A stretch of 64,000 nt of DNA from Nocardioides luteus (lineage in GTDB: Bacteria; Actinomycetota; Actinomycetes; Propionibacteriales; Nocardioidaceae): NCBI RefSeq assembly GCF_015752315.1, contig NZ_JADOVJ010000001.1, positions 186,001-250,000 of the forward strand, written 5' to 3'. The notes under the pieces are model-generated. The model was not told the DNA's origin and did not search any database. It saw only the letters and a list, made by a program, of their open reading frames with translations. The stretch's first letter is position 1. Each line of letters begins with the position of its first letter. The translations under genes and the position numbers were made by a program. Shown one piece after another: positions 8,017 to 15,407 of the stretch.

Positions 8017-8412
8017 ATGTCGAGCACGGGGAATGACATTCTGAGGCGCCGATCCCAGGCGGTCGCCGAGGCGGTGGCGTCCCGCTTCGCGCCGACGACC
8101 TACACGCAGGTGGACCGCGTCGGTCGCACCGAGGTACGGCTGGCGATGCCGCACTGCCTGGTCGAGTTCGAGCTGGACTGGATGGACGACCTGGTCGAGG
8201 TCTTCATCCGGCCTCTGGGGTCGGGGAGGCCTGCTCGGCAGCGGCTGGTCGGGATGCTTCCCGCCTACGAGCGCGCGCTCTTCGAGAGCGAGACCAAGCG
8301 CGCGGTCGGACGCGGCGGCCTGCGCGGCATGGCAGCCCAGATCGACGCCGCCGCGCGAGCCTTCGAGCGGTTCTACGTCGACACCCCGGCCGGCCGCGAA
8401 GCCAGCTCCTGA
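8017..8412 (+). CDS. Hypothetical protein
   Basis: 131-residue soluble protein that I do not assign to a family. It is rich in Arg and Glu, with the core EVRLAMPHCLVEFELDWMDDLVEVFIRPLGSG followed by helical sequence ending ARAFERFYVDTPAGREASS. It has no signal peptide or membrane segment. GGCGGAGG lies just upstream of the ATG. Its start sits 19 bp from a strong TetR-type operator, so it is probably the regulated partner of the TetR gene at 7214-7915. It ends 10 bp before the convergent Lrp gene. Confidence 0.7.
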   Translation: MSSTGNDILRRRSQAVAEAVASRFAPTTYTQVDRVGRTEVRLAMPHCLVEFELDWMDDLVEVFIRPLGSGRPARQRLVGMLPAYERALFESETKRAVGRGGLRGMAAQIDAAARAFERFYVDTPAGREASS

Positions 8413-8422
8413 CCGCGGGCGC

Positions 8423-8887
8423 TCACCCCAGCGGCAGCGGGGCGCTCTCCTTGGTGTTGCCGAAGGCGAACGTGGTCTCGATCGAGGCCAGGGCCGGCAT
8501 GGTGCGGAGGTTGTCGCGCAGGAACTGCTCGTAGGTCTCGAAGGACGGCGTGACGATCTTGAGCAGGTAGTCGTGATCGCCGGCCAGGACGTACGCCTCG
8601 GTGATGTCGGGGATGGCACGCAGGTGCTCCTCGACGGCCTCGACGGCGGCGTTGGTGTGGGTGGCCATCTTGATGCGCACGAACGCGGTGATGTTCATGC
8701 CAACGGCGTGCGGGTCGATGACGGCGCGGTAGCCGCTGATCACGCCGGCCTCCTCCAGGGCTCGTACGCGGCGCAGGCACGGCGAGGGGGAGAGGCCGAC
8801 GCGGTCAGCGAGCTCCTGGTTGGTCAGCCGGCCGTTCTGCTGGAGCTCCCAGAGGATGTGCTTGTCGGTCTCGTCGAGGGCGCGCAT
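8423..8887 (-). CDS. Lrp/AsnC-family transcriptional regulator
   Basis: 154-residue feast/famine regulator. The HTH is LDETDKHILWELQQNGRLTN plus LADRVGLSPSPCLRRVRALEEAGVI, followed by the RAM ligand domain (FVRIKMATHTNAAVEAVEEHL, AYVLAGDHDYLLKIV). Two starts are possible: ATG at 8887, or GTG at 8905 adding MAESAT. The ATG is used because the GTG lies inside a perfect palindrome that looks like its own operator. Divergent from the EamA transporter, which fits the frequent pairing of Lrp proteins with amino-acid exporters. Confidence 0.88.
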   Translation of the reverse strand: MRALDETDKHILWELQQNGRLTNQELADRVGLSPSPCLRRVRALEEAGVISGYRAVIDPHAVGMNITAFVRIKMATHTNAAVEAVEEHLRAIPDITEAYVLAGDHDYLLKIVTPSFETYEQFLRDNLRTMPALASIETTFAFGNTKESAPLPLG

Positions 8888-8928
8888 GGTGGCAGATTCT
8901 GCCACCTATCGACATGAAGGTGGCAGAT
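8888..8928. promoter_or_regulatory. Palindrome plus half-site, likely Lrp operator
   Basis: GGTGGCAGATTCTGCCACC at 8888-8906 is a perfect inverted repeat with 9-bp arms. The half-site GGTGGCAGAT recurs at 8919-8928, 31 bp further on (three turns). The site abuts the Lrp ATG and lies 43-84 bp upstream of the transporter start at 8972. Confidence 0.75.
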
Positions 8929-8971
8929 CCGGCAATCATATGCGCCTCGGTTTTCCCTATCGTGGCGCGCC

Positions 8972-10081
8972 ATGGGGATGCGACAGGAGAGCGGCACGCC
9001 AGCGCTGGCCGGGTGGGCTGCACTGGGGATGACGGTCGTTCTCTGGTCGTCGTTCGCGCTGAGCACGCGCGGCATCGGCGGGTCCAGCCTGACCGTCGCC
9101 GATGCCGCGTTCCTCCGGTTCGTGACCCCGGTCGTCCTGCTGGCCCCGCTGCTGCCGAGCACGATCCGAGCCGTACGCCGCGAGCGGCCGCAGGTGCTCG
9201 CCCTGCTGCTCGTCGGTGGGCTCCCGCACTTCCTCGTCTTCGCGTTCGGCGCCCAGCTGACCAGTGCAGCGCTCACCGGGATGCTGGTCCCGGGCACGGT
9301 GCCGCTGTTCGTCACGCTGCTGGCGATGGCCCACGGCCGGACCTCGATCCCGCCGCGGCGGCTGGCGGCGCTGGGGCTGATCACGGCGGGGGTCGCGGTG
9401 AGCGGGTTCCTGGTCGGCGGCGGCGCCTCGCTCGGCGGGGTCGGTCTGCTCCTCGTCGGCGGGTTCGCCTGGGCCGTGTTCACGTCGGGTCTGCAGCGTA
9501 CGAGCCTCACGCTTCTGCAGATGGTGCTGACGATCTGCACCGTCTCCAGCCTGGCCGCGATCGTCCTGGCGGTCTCCGGTGCGATGCCGTCTCATCTGCT
9601 CGCCGGGACCGCCGCGGCCGGTGACGTGGTCGCCCTCACCGCCCTCCAGGGCATCGGGACCGGCCTGATGTCGACGCTCTGCTACGCCTTCTCGGTCAAG
9701 GCGCTCGGCAGCAGCCGCGCCTCAGTGGGTGGCGCGGTGAGCCCGGTGCTGACCGCGGTCGTCGCGGTCCCGATCTTCGGCGAGCGGATCGGCCTCGGGC
9801 TCGCCGTCGCCCTGGCGCTCATCGTGGCCGGTGTGGCGACGTTCAACGTGATCGGTGCGGCGCCCTCATCGGCCGACGATGCGACCCGACTCGAACCGGA
9901 GGACGTGGTCGGCGGCGGCGATGCTCTCCTCGTCATGGGTGACGCACACGATCGTGGCCCCGCGCGCGGCCTCCTCGGCGAGGATCTCGCGGGTGCCCTG
10001 CCGGCTGGCGGCGTCGAGCCCCGCGGCGGGTTCGTCCAGGAGCAGGATCTCCGTCTGCTGGACGATGCCCTGAGCCAGTAG
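8972..10081 (+). CDS. EamA/RhaT-type (DMT) transporter with an antisense-overlapping tail
   Basis: 369 residues. The first ~295 form the ten hydrophobic segments of a two-repeat EamA exporter, from GWAALGMTVVLWSSFALSTRG to VALALIVAGVATFNVIGAA. The final ~72 residues are hydrophilic, Gly/Asp-rich, and exactly antisense to the end of the zinc ABC ATPase gene (216-bp overlap). They look like read-through sequence rather than a domain. Either the gene genuinely ends late, or a stop near 9866 has been lost. An in-frame ATG at 8978 is an alternative start. Divergence from an Lrp regulator suggests amino-acid or metabolite export. Confidence 0.85.
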   Translation: MGMRQESGTPALAGWAALGMTVVLWSSFALSTRGIGGSSLTVADAAFLRFVTPVVLLAPLLPSTIRAVRRERPQVLALLLVGGLPHFLVFAFGAQLTSAALTGMLVPGTVPLFVTLLAMAHGRTSIPPRRLAALGLITAGVAVSGFLVGGGASLGGVGLLLVGGFAWAVFTSGLQRTSLTLLQMVLTICTVSSLAAIVLAVSGAMPSHLLAGTAAAGDVVALTALQGIGTGLMSTLCYAFSVKALGSSRASVGGAVSPVLTAVVAVPIFGERIGLGLAVALALIVAGVATFNVIGAAPSSADDATRLEPEDVVGGGDALLVMGDAHDRGPARGLLGEDLAGALPAGGVEPRGGFVQEQDLRLLDDALSQ

Positions 10082-10522
10082 CGCACGCTGGCGCTGTCCG
10101 CCGGAGAGCTCGCCGAACGTACGCTGCTCGAGGCCGTTGAGGCCGACCCGGTCGATCGCCTCGGCGATCGCCTGCTCCCGCTCGGCCCGCCGGACCCGGC
10201 GGCTCCGGCGGCCCCAGGTTCCGATCGCGACGACGTCGCGGACGGTCACCGGCAGCGTGTCCGGGGTCGAGGGCCGCTGGACGACCAGGGCGAGCTTTCC
10301 GTGACGGGTGATCGCGCCGCGTCGAGGGTTGTGTACGCCGGCGAGAAGCTCGACGAAGGTCGACTTCCCCGACCCGTTCGGCCCGGCGACGGCGGTGACC
10401 GTGCCGGGCGAGAAGTCCGCGCTGACCTGGTGGATCACGTCGTGGCTGTCGTAGCCGAAGCAGACGTCGTGGGCGGACAGGAGCGGCGAGGCGGTCTGGT
10501 CGTGGGGGAGCACATGCCGCAC
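9866..10522 (-). CDS. aztA: Zinc ABC transporter ATP-binding protein (AztA-like)
   Basis: 218-residue ATPase of the ZnuC/AztA group. Walker A is GPNGSGKST near residue 48, the signature is LSGGQRQRALLAQ, Walker B is ILLLDEPAAGLD, and the switch His is in VTHDEE. The start is GTG at 10522, with a second in-frame GTG at 10513. It is divergent from the permease gene across a 46-bp gap holding a Zur-like box. Together with the permease and the binding protein it would form a complete metal importer. Its 3' end is overlapped by the EamA frame. Confidence 0.88.
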   Translation of the reverse strand: MRHVLPHDQTASPLLSAHDVCFGYDSHDVIHQVSADFSPGTVTAVAGPNGSGKSTFVELLAGVHNPRRGAITRHGKLALVVQRPSTPDTLPVTVRDVVAIGTWGRRSRRVRRAEREQAIAEAIDRVGLNGLEQRTFGELSGGQRQRALLAQGIVQQTEILLLDEPAAGLDAASRQGTREILAEEAARGATIVCVTHDEESIAAADHVLRFESGRIVGR

Positions 10523-10531
10523 TATATCAAT

Positions 10532-10546
10532 TGGTAATCATTCTCA
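10532..10546. promoter_or_regulatory. Zur-like box between divergent aztA and aztB
   Basis: On the minus strand the 15-mer TGAGAATGATTACCA differs at one position from the actinobacterial Zur pattern TGANAATGATTNTCA, as I recall it. It lies in the 46-bp gap between the GTG starts at 10522 and 10569, in an AT-rich pocket. One site could silence both arms of the zinc system when zinc is ample. Confidence 0.8.
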
Positions 10547-10568
10547 TTAATGGTTAGAGTCCCGCTCC

Positions 10569-11456
10569 GTGTCATCGATCATCGAGCCGTTCCGGACCGA
10601 CTTCATGCTGCAGGCGTTGGCCGGCGGGGTGCTGGTGGCGGCCATCTGTGGGGTCGTCGGCACCTGGGTCGTGATCCGGGGAATGGCGTTCCTCGGCGAG
10701 GCGATCGGGCACGGCATGCTGCCCGGCGTCGCCCTCGCGACGGTCCTCGGCGCGCCCGTCGTGCTCGGTGGCGCGGTGAGCGCGATCGTGATGAGCGCGA
10801 CGATCGGAGCGCTCCAGCGCCGTGGCCGGCTGACGTACGACACCAGCATCGGGCTGCTGTTCGTGGCGATGCTCTCGCTCGGCGTCATCATCATCTCCCA
10901 CTCGCGCAGCTTCGCCACGGACGCGACGGCGATGCTGTTCGGCGACGTACTCGCCATCGGGCCCGACGACATCACCGTCCTCGCGATCGCCCTGGCGGTC
11001 ACCGTCGCCGTCGCCGGCGGGTTCCACCGGGCGTTCGTCGCCTCGGCCTTCGACCCCCGCATCGCCCGTACGTTGGGCCTGCATCCGCAGCTGGCGCAGG
11101 TCATGCTCGTCGGTCTGGTGACCCTCGCCGTGGTCGCGTCCTACCAGGCGGTCGGCTCGCTGCTCGTGATCGCGCTGCTGCTCGCACCGGCCGTGGCCGC
11201 CGGCCGGTGGACCACCAGGATCCCCACGACCATGGCCTGCGCCGCCGCCATCGGTGCCGTCGCGGTCCTCATCGGCCTGACCGCGTCGTGGTACGCGGGC
11301 ACCGCCGCCGGTGCGTCGATCGCCTGCGCCGCGATCCTCACCGCGGTCGTCTCCGGGCTGCTCCGCAGCGGCCTCGGTCTCCTTCGACGTCTGTCCCCCA
11401 CCTCCGAAAGGACCTCATGCACCGCAGGACACTCGCCGGCATCGTCACAGGGCTGA
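10569..11456 (+). CDS. aztB: Zinc ABC transporter permease (AztB-like)
   Basis: 295-residue ABC-3 family permease with about eight membrane helices. It opens with FMLQALAGGVLVAAICGVVGTWVVIRG and MAFLGEAIGHGMLPG, the family's ATPase-coupling region. ATDATAMLFGDVLAIG and SYQAVGSLLVIALLLAPAVAAGR are also typical of ZnuB/AztB. GTG start at 10569, 22 bp from the Zur-like box. The last 40 bp overlap the start of the next gene in another frame, so translation is probably coupled. Confidence 0.88.
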   Translation: MSSIIEPFRTDFMLQALAGGVLVAAICGVVGTWVVIRGMAFLGEAIGHGMLPGVALATVLGAPVVLGGAVSAIVMSATIGALQRRGRLTYDTSIGLLFVAMLSLGVIIISHSRSFATDATAMLFGDVLAIGPDDITVLAIALAVTVAVAGGFHRAFVASAFDPRIARTLGLHPQLAQVMLVGLVTLAVVASYQAVGSLLVIALLLAPAVAAGRWTTRIPTTMACAAAIGAVAVLIGLTASWYAGTAAGASIACAAILTAVVSGLLRSGLGLLRRLSPTSERTSCTAGHSPASSQG

Positions 11457-12634
11457 CGCTGACCGTCACCACGGGATGCGGCAGCAACGCGGCCCCCGCT
11501 GACGACGCCGATCCCGGCTCCGGGAAGGACCACGGCGCCGTCGAGGGTGCCCAGGAGGTCGCCGAGCCGCAGCTGCACCTGACGACGATCGACGCCGAGG
11601 GTGCGGTCGGCCAGCTCGATCTCATCGCGGGCAGCTCGGCGAAGGTCGGGACGATCGGAGCGCCCAGCGCCGTCGACAGCGACGGCCGCTACCTGTTCGC
11701 GACCACCGGCGACGGCGTCGAGATCGTCGACAGCGGCATGTGGACCTGGGACCACGGCGACCACTTCCACTACTACCGGGGCGAGCCGAAGCTGCTCGGC
11801 ACGGTCGAGGGCGGCGAGGCGACGGTCGCGACCGGTCCGCTGTCGACCGCCGGGTCGACCGGGGTGTTCTTCGCGGGGAGCGGCGAGGCGGTCCTGCTCG
11901 ACAACGAGGCCCTCGCCGACGGTGAGGTGCGCGAGCTCTTCCGGCTCGACGTCGAGCCGCACGCGGGGCTGGTCGCGCCGTTCGGCGACGGAGCCCTGGT
12001 GACGGTCGCCGATGGCGGTGAGGTCACCGGGCTGAGCTATCACGACGCCGACGGGGACATAGTCGGCGAGCAGGTGCCCTGCGCTCGGGCGAGCGGCACG
12101 ATCACCACCAGGGTCGGTGTCGTCGTGGGCTGCGCCGATGGCGCGGTCCTGGCAACGGAGTCCGACGGTGAGCCCGGCTTCGAGCGGATCGACTATCCAT
12201 TGGGCATCTCGGCCCCGCGGGCCTTGGCGTTCGACGGTCGCAAGAGCCGCCCGACCGTCGCGGCGCTGTCCGGGAAGACCGGGATCTGGCTCCTCGACAC
12301 CCGCGAGCGGAGCTGGAGCCACCTCGACGCGGGGGTACCGCTGCGCCAGGTGGTCGCTGCCGACGACGAGGACGGACACGTCCTCGCGCTCGACACCGCC
12401 GGCCGGGTCCGCGTCTACGCCGCCGAGGACGGCAAGCAGCTCGCGGCGACCGATCCGCTCGTGGACCTGAGCGACGCCACGGGAGTCGACCTGGTCGTCG
12501 ACCAGGAGCGGGCCTACCTGAACGTGCCGGCCGACGGGGTCGTCCACGAGATCGACTACGCCGACAAGGCACGGATCGCGCGGACGCTCGAGACGCCCAC
12601 CGCCCCGGTGTTCTTCACGGAGACGGGCCGATGA
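11417..12634 (+). CDS. AztD-like zinc chaperone paralogue, His-loop form (lipoprotein)
   Basis: 405 residues, ATG after GAAAGGA. The signal peptide has a weak lipobox, TTGC, with Cys21. The mature part is a beta-propeller-like repeat protein (GRYLFATTGDGVEIVD, GKTGIWLLDTRE, GHVLALDTAGRVRVY). The segment WDHGDHFHYY (Asp112, His113, His116, His118) is a strong metal-binding candidate and is typical of AztD as I recall. The later AztD motifs EAHHGV and CPGxHGE are replaced here by EPHAGL and CARASGT. It overlaps the permease and, through ATGA, the binding-protein gene. It probably hands zinc to AztC or stores it outside the membrane. Confidence 0.75.
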   Translation: MHRRTLAGIVTGLTLTVTTGCGSNAAPADDADPGSGKDHGAVEGAQEVAEPQLHLTTIDAEGAVGQLDLIAGSSAKVGTIGAPSAVDSDGRYLFATTGDGVEIVDSGMWTWDHGDHFHYYRGEPKLLGTVEGGEATVATGPLSTAGSTGVFFAGSGEAVLLDNEALADGEVRELFRLDVEPHAGLVAPFGDGALVTVADGGEVTGLSYHDADGDIVGEQVPCARASGTITTRVGVVVGCADGAVLATESDGEPGFERIDYPLGISAPRALAFDGRKSRPTVAALSGKTGIWLLDTRERSWSHLDAGVPLRQVVAADDEDGHVLALDTAGRVRVYAAEDGKQLAATDPLVDLSDATGVDLVVDQERAYLNVPADGVVHEIDYADKARIARTLETPTAPVFFTETGR

Positions 12635-13548
12635 GGCGCCTGATCGGCGTCGTGGCCGTCGCGATGACGCTCTCCGGGTGTGCCGGGGCGGGCGCCGACG
12701 ACGACCGCCCGCACATCGTGGTGACCACCAACATCCTCGGCGACGTCGTCGCGAACACGGTCGGCGACGCCGCCCGGGTCACCACGCTGATGCGGCCGAA
12801 CGCCGACCCGCACTCCTTCGAGATCTCCGCCCGCGAGGCCGCGACGATGCGTGACGCCGACCTGATCGTCTCGAACGGGCTCGGCCTCGAGGAGGGGCTC
12901 CAGCGCCATCTCGACCAGGCGGCCGAGGCCGGCGTCGAGACGTACGTCGCGGGGGAGCAGATCGACGTCCTCGACTACTCCGACGGCGAAGCCGAAGGCA
13001 CCCCGGATCCGCACTTCTGGACCGACCCGGCGCGGATGCGCGACGTGGTCGACGGCCTCGAGGCGGCGGCCAAGGACATCGACGGGATCGACGAGACCGC
13101 CGTGGAGCAGGCAGCGGCTGCGTACCGGACCGAGCTCGACCAGCTCGACCGGGAGATGACCGAATCCTTCGGGAGCATCCCGGAGCAGCACCGCAGCCTG
13201 GTCACCAACCACCACGTCTTCGGTTACCTGGCGGACCGGTTCGGGTTCCGTGTCGTCGGTGCGGTGATCCCCGGCGGGACGACCCTGGCCGCACCCAGCG
13301 CTGCGGACCTGCGCGACCTGACCGCGGCGATCGAGCAGGCGGACGTACCGACGATCTTCGCCGAGTCCTCCCAGCCCGACCGCCTCATCCAGGTGCTCGC
13401 CGACGAGGCGGGCGTCGATGTCGAGGTCAGCGAGCTGTTCACCGAGTCCCTGACCGAGAAGGGCCAGGGCGCCGACACCTACCTCTCCATGATGCGCGCC
13501 AACACCGAGCGCATCACCAGCGGGCTCTCACCCGGGCCCACCGATTGA
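12631..13548 (+). CDS. aztC: Zinc ABC transporter substrate-binding lipoprotein (AztC-like)
   Basis: 305-residue cluster A-I metal-binding protein. The lipobox is LSGC (Cys17). Likely zinc ligands are His61 (NADPHSFE), His128 (PDPHFW) and His194/His195 (TNHHVFGYLADRFG), with an acidic ligand near TESL close to the C-terminus. The His-rich loop usual in ZnuA is short and acidic here (DYSDGEAEGTPDP), as in AztC-type proteins that rely on a partner chaperone. It overlaps the upstream AztD-like gene by 4 bp, and a second AztD-like gene follows after 10 bp. Confidence 0.88.
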   Translation: MRRLIGVVAVAMTLSGCAGAGADDDRPHIVVTTNILGDVVANTVGDAARVTTLMRPNADPHSFEISAREAATMRDADLIVSNGLGLEEGLQRHLDQAAEAGVETYVAGEQIDVLDYSDGEAEGTPDPHFWTDPARMRDVVDGLEAAAKDIDGIDETAVEQAAAAYRTELDQLDREMTESFGSIPEQHRSLVTNHHVFGYLADRFGFRVVGAVIPGGTTLAAPSAADLRDLTAAIEQADVPTIFAESSQPDRLIQVLADEAGVDVEVSELFTESLTEKGQGADTYLSMMRANTERITSGLSPGPTD

Positions 13549-13558
13549 AAGGCACACC

Positions 13559-14737
13559 ATGCACACCCCACAGAACCGTGCCCTCCGAGCCGTCACGGCG
13601 GTGGCCGGCATGTCGCTGGCGCTCTCGGCGTGCGGCTCCACCGCCGAAGGCGAGGAGCCCACGGCAAAGGCCGACAAGGGCAGCCGCCTCGCGGTGTCCT
13701 ACGCCAACGGGATCGCCGTCCTCGACGGTGAGACCCTCGAGGTCGTCGACGAGTTCGAGACCGAGGAGTTCGTACGTCTCAACCCGATCGGTGACGGTCG
13801 CAACCTCGCCGTCACCACCAGCAAGGGCTTCCAGGTGCTCGACACCCGGACGCCCGAGCTGACCGACCTGGTCTTCCCGGCCGACACCGGCGGCCACGTC
13901 GTCCACCACGGCGACACGACGGTCCTCTACGCCGACGGCAGCGGCGAGACGACCATCTTCGACACCGCCGCCCTGGGGGACGCCGGCAAGCTCCCGGAGA
14001 CCACGACCTGGACCGCCCCCGAGGCCCACCACGGCGTCTCGATCGTGCTCGAGGACGGCACCCTGCTGACCACGGTGGGCACCGAGGAGAGCCGTTCGGG
14101 CGCGATCGCTCTGACGCCCAAGGGCAGCAGCTTCGAGCAGATCGCCGCCAACGACACGTGCCCCGGCATCCACGGTGAGGGCACCGCGGCCGACGAGGCG
14201 GTCGTCTTCGGCTGCGAGGACGGCGCCCTGCTCTACCGCGACGGTGCGTTCGAGAAGCTCCAGGCGCCCGACGAGTTCGGCCGGATGGGCAACGCGTACG
14301 TCTCCGAGACCAGCCCGCTCATCGTCGGCGACTACAAGACCGACCCCGACGCCGAGGGCTACCTGCTCGACATGGTCACGCTGATCGACACCGAGAAGAG
14401 CACCCTGAAGACGGTCTCGCTCCCCGAGGGCGTCGAGTACACCTTCCGCGACGTCGCACGCGGCCCCGAGGACCTCGCCTACATCCTCGCCACCGACGGC
14501 TCCATCCATGTCCTCGACCCCGCGACCGGCACGATCACCGACGAGTACCCGGTCGTGAAGCCCTGGGAGGGCCCGGTCGAGTGGCAGGACCCGCACCCGG
14601 CGATCAAGGTGGACGGCGACATCGCGTACGTCACCGAGCCCGCCACCAACACGGTCCACGCCGTCGACCTGACCTCGGGCGAGATCACCGCCTCCGTCGA
14701 GCTCGACGAGCAGCCGAACGAGATCGCCCTGAGCTGA
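13559..14737 (+). CDS. aztD: AztD-like zinc metallochaperone (lipoprotein)
   Basis: 392 residues, ATG preceded by GAAAGG. The lipobox is LSAC (Cys25). The propeller-like body carries the His motifs expected of AztD: GGHVVHHGDT (His113, 116, 117), EAHHGVSIVLEDG (His157, 158), CPGIHGEG (Cys201, His205) and VVFGCEDGALL. The N-terminal His loop seen in the paralogue at 11417 is absent; FQVLDT is followed directly by RTPELTDL. The two proteins thus carry complementary halves of the usual motif set. It is the last gene of the operon and faces a repeat/terminator region. Confidence 0.82.
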   Translation: MHTPQNRALRAVTAVAGMSLALSACGSTAEGEEPTAKADKGSRLAVSYANGIAVLDGETLEVVDEFETEEFVRLNPIGDGRNLAVTTSKGFQVLDTRTPELTDLVFPADTGGHVVHHGDTTVLYADGSGETTIFDTAALGDAGKLPETTTWTAPEAHHGVSIVLEDGTLLTTVGTEESRSGAIALTPKGSSFEQIAANDTCPGIHGEGTAADEAVVFGCEDGALLYRDGAFEKLQAPDEFGRMGNAYVSETSPLIVGDYKTDPDAEGYLLDMVTLIDTEKSTLKTVSLPEGVEYTFRDVARGPEDLAYILATDGSIHVLDPATGTITDEYPVVKPWEGPVEWQDPHPAIKVDGDIAYVTEPATNTVHAVDLTSGEITASVELDEQPNEIALS

Positions 14738-14749
14738 CGTCACTCGACG

Positions 14750-14903
14750 CCGAGTCGGCGCATCTGTCCCAGCTCAGAGTGCCGAGTCGGCGCGTCTGTC
14801 CCAGATCCGAGGCCCGAGTCGGCGCATCTGACCCGCGCCTCGATCACGGGCGGGACAGACGCGCCGACTCGGCGGCTTTTCGCGGGACTGACGCGCCGGG
14901 TCG
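14750..14903. repeat. 32-bp-periodic intergenic repeat with an inverted half (terminator-like)
   Basis: Three direct copies of CCGAGTCGGCGCRTCTGWCCC start at 14750, 14782 and 14814, exactly 32 bp apart. Two inverted copies start at 14852 (perfect) and 14884 (degenerate), again 32 bp apart. Copy three and the first inverted copy can form a ~21-bp hairpin with a 17-nt loop, followed shortly by TTTT. The block fills the gap between convergent genes, so it may serve as a two-way terminator. It resembles a REP/BIME-type element. Confidence 0.85.
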
Positions 14904-15323
14904 TCAGGAGAGGGCTCGGCGGGCGGTGTCCAGGAACGTACGGAAGGATTTGCGGTCTTCCGGGCCGAGGTCGGCCAGCATCTGCTCCTCGAGCTCCTCG
15001 ACGCGCGGGTCGTAGGTGTCGAGGAAGTCGCGGCCCTCGGCGGTGAGGCTGATCAGCATGCGGCGCCGGTTGTCGGGGTCGGTGCGGCGCTCGATGAGGC
15101 CGCGGCGCTCGAGGGCGCCGATGAGGTCGGCGGCCGACTGGGCGCGTACGAACGAGGCGCGGGCCAGGTCGGCGGCGCTCATCGTGGGGCGGCGCTCGAG
15201 CACGGAGAGCGCGGTGTACTGCAGGGCGGTGACCCCTGATTCCTTCAGCACGGCGTCGAGGCGGGCCCGCGTGGCGAGCTCGAGCTGCTTGACGACGTAG
15301 AGCAGCAGGGGTGCGTCGGTCAT
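14904..15323 (-). CDS. MarR-family regulator of the catabolic cluster (CouR-like)
   Basis: 139 residues. The winged helix includes TALQYTALSVLERRPTMSAADLA, FVRAQSAADLIGALERRGLIERR and the wing DPDNRRRMLISLT. It is divergent from the crotonase operon starting at 15408. An operator 50 bp from its start recurs almost exactly before the MFS importer at 25367. In Rhodococcus jostii the MarR protein CouR controls p-hydroxycinnamate genes and releases DNA on binding the hydroxycinnamoyl-CoA; the same gene kinds are present here. Function by analogy, not proven. Confidence 0.88.
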   Translation of the reverse strand: MTDAPLLLYVVKQLELATRARLDAVLKESGVTALQYTALSVLERRPTMSAADLARASFVRAQSAADLIGALERRGLIERRTDPDNRRRMLISLTAEGRDFLDTYDPRVEELEEQMLADLGPEDRKSFRTFLDTARRALS

Positions 15324-15372
15324 GCGGTCATTCAAGCATCGCGGCGCTTGCGGGAGGCGACTACTTCTGAGA

Positions 15373-15391
15373 TTATCAGGATTCCTGTCAA
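15373..15391. promoter_or_regulatory. MarR operator, copy 1
   Basis: TTATCAGGATTCCTGTCAA with the palindromic core CAGGATTCCTG at 15377-15387. Its reverse complement matches 18 of 19 bases at 25321-25339. It lies 17 bp upstream of the crotonase start codon. Confidence 0.85.
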
Positions 15392-15407
15392 TCACGAGGA
15401 GTTCATC

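Noticed and set aside
14750..14903. CRISPR array from the regular 32-bp step
   Set aside because: The intervening ~11 bp are too short for spacers, and part of the copies are inverted.
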